From Planctomycetaceae bacterium UBA4732 (GTDB taxonomy: Bacteria > Planctomycetota > Planctomycetia > Gemmatales > Gemmataceae), in NCBI GenBank assembly GCA_002404095.1, contig DHJA01000120.1, positions 15,003-21,640 of the forward strand: DNA of 6,638 nt, in the 5' to 3' direction. The stretch's first letter is position 1, and every line of letters begins with the position of its first letter. Both the position numbers and the translations under genes were made by a program. Under the pieces are notes generated by a model, which was not told where the DNA came from, ran no database searches, and saw only the letters and a list, made by a program, of their open reading frames with translations. Shown here one piece after another: positions 6,109 through 6,638 of the stretch.

Positions 6109-6590
6109 AACGTGGGTGCGCCCAAAAGCTGCAATCGTTGGCGGATTTCGCCGGCCGTGGCCACACGGCTACGCTGCCCTGATTCCAATCGTCGTCGTTC
6201 CTCGGCGTCGCGCTCGGCCCGATCCAGAGCCAGCCACACCGGCTTGAGCGCGTCGGGGTCCGCGTCGTAGCGCGGAAATAAATGCCAGTGCAAATGTGGA
6301 ACCTGATTGCCGAGTAGCTCGTAGTTCAACTTACGCGGGCGGAAACACTCTTCGAGCGCTCGCGCCAGTAGACACATCTCCGCGAGATACGCCCGCCGTT
6401 CATCCGCTTCCAAGCCGTTCAATTCCGTGGCGTGCCGGCGTGAAATCAGCAGACAATAGCCGTAGTAATACTGCCACGGCCCCAGGAGGGCGACGCTGTG
6501 AGGAAAGCGCCAGACGACTTCCTCGGCCGGGAGGGCGTCGAGGTCGGTCAGTTTGCGACAGAGCGGACAGTGGGTAGGGTTCACGTTCAT
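6105..6590 (-). CDS. HIT-family (histidine triad) nucleotide hydrolase
   Basis: The 161-residue product carries the histidine triad VPHLHWHLFPRY with H99, H101 and H103. H101 is the expected nucleophile in nucleotide hydrolysis/transfer. An N-terminal CPLC pair (C8, C11) may bind zinc, as in related HIT/GalT-type proteins. YCLLISRRHATEL (45-57) and the NQVPHLHWH block follow the order of Fhit/Ap4A-hydrolase-like proteins. The likely substrates are dinucleoside polyphosphates or nucleotide adducts, but the exact substrate cannot be told from sequence. The basic, charged C-terminal extension (about 120-161) is longer than the minimal HIT domain. ATG 6588-6590 opens the probable five-gene operon. 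It has no nearby Shine-Dalgarno (GGGGAG lies 17 nt away), and only 29 bp separate it from the palindromic repeat. Confidence 0.88.
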   Translation of the reverse strand: MNVNPTHCPLCRKLTDLDALPAEEVVWRFPHSVALLGPWQYYYGYCLLISRRHATELNGLEADERRAYLAEMCLLARALEECFRPRKLNYELLGNQVPHLHWHLFPRYDADPDALKPVWLALDRAERDAEERRRLESGQRSRVATAGEIRQRLQLLGAPTL

Positions 6591-6619
6591 GATTTAGAAC
6601 CGCAAATCTCCCCGTGGAT

Positions 6620-6638
6620 CGTTTAGCCGCGACCCGAA
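6620..6638. repeat. Palindromic intergenic repeat (right copy, truncated by window end)
   Basis: CGTTTAGCCGCGACCCGAA is the exact 19-nt reverse complement of bases 36-54. It should continue beyond the window into the same GC-rich hairpin seen at 1-43. It lies 29 bp upstream of the HIT gene start, so it may be the 3' border or terminator of an unseen neighbouring gene, or part of the HIT-heme operon leader. Confidence 0.75.

Overview
The window looks like chromosomal DNA from a G+C-rich planctomycete-type bacterium. This is inferred from three things: a cyanobacterial/plant-style ADP-glucose pyrophosphorylase, a small protein resembling one common in planctomycete genomes, and mostly weak Shine-Dalgarno sequences. 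No marker gene fixes the taxonomy. The content is mostly housekeeping, with one small toxin-antitoxin module. I see no CRISPR array, tRNA, rRNA, transposase or phage gene.

Left part (1-1545): glgC (glycogen synthesis) is on the minus strand. Downstream of it, at the very edge of the window, is a hairpin element with an 18-bp stem. The region upstream of glgC is shared with a divergent plus-strand operon. It holds an 18-bp inverted repeat near glgC and an extended -10 promoter close to the other gene.

Middle (1546-2580): a Phd/YefM-type antitoxin gene overlaps, by ATGA, a VapC-type PIN-domain toxin gene. The toxin gene is interrupted by a frameshift, yet all four catalytic acidic residues remain encoded across the two frames. 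A separate, well-formed promoter then drives a small conserved hypothetical gene. A short convergent spacer with two abutting palindromes follows.

Right part (2578-6590): five minus-strand genes lie in one probable operon, transcribed right to left: HIT-family hydrolase, hemC, a metallo-beta-lactamase-fold protein resembling plant short tRNase Z, a HemY-type protoporphyrinogen/coproporphyrinogen oxidase (hemG), and a small membrane protein. HIT/hemC and MBL/hemG each overlap by ATGA, so their translation is probably coupled. HemC builds hydroxymethylbilane early in tetrapyrrole synthesis. HemG performs a late oxidation. The intermediate enzymes (hemD, hemE, hemN/F, hemH) are not here and must be elsewhere.

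The last 19 bases (6620-6638) are the exact reverse complement of bases 36-54. The window is therefore bracketed by two copies, both cut by its ends, of the same palindromic intergenic repeat. This repeat, the frameshifted toxin gene and the plant-like tRNase Z homologue in a heme operon are the most interesting items. I did not find a convincing new multi-gene system.
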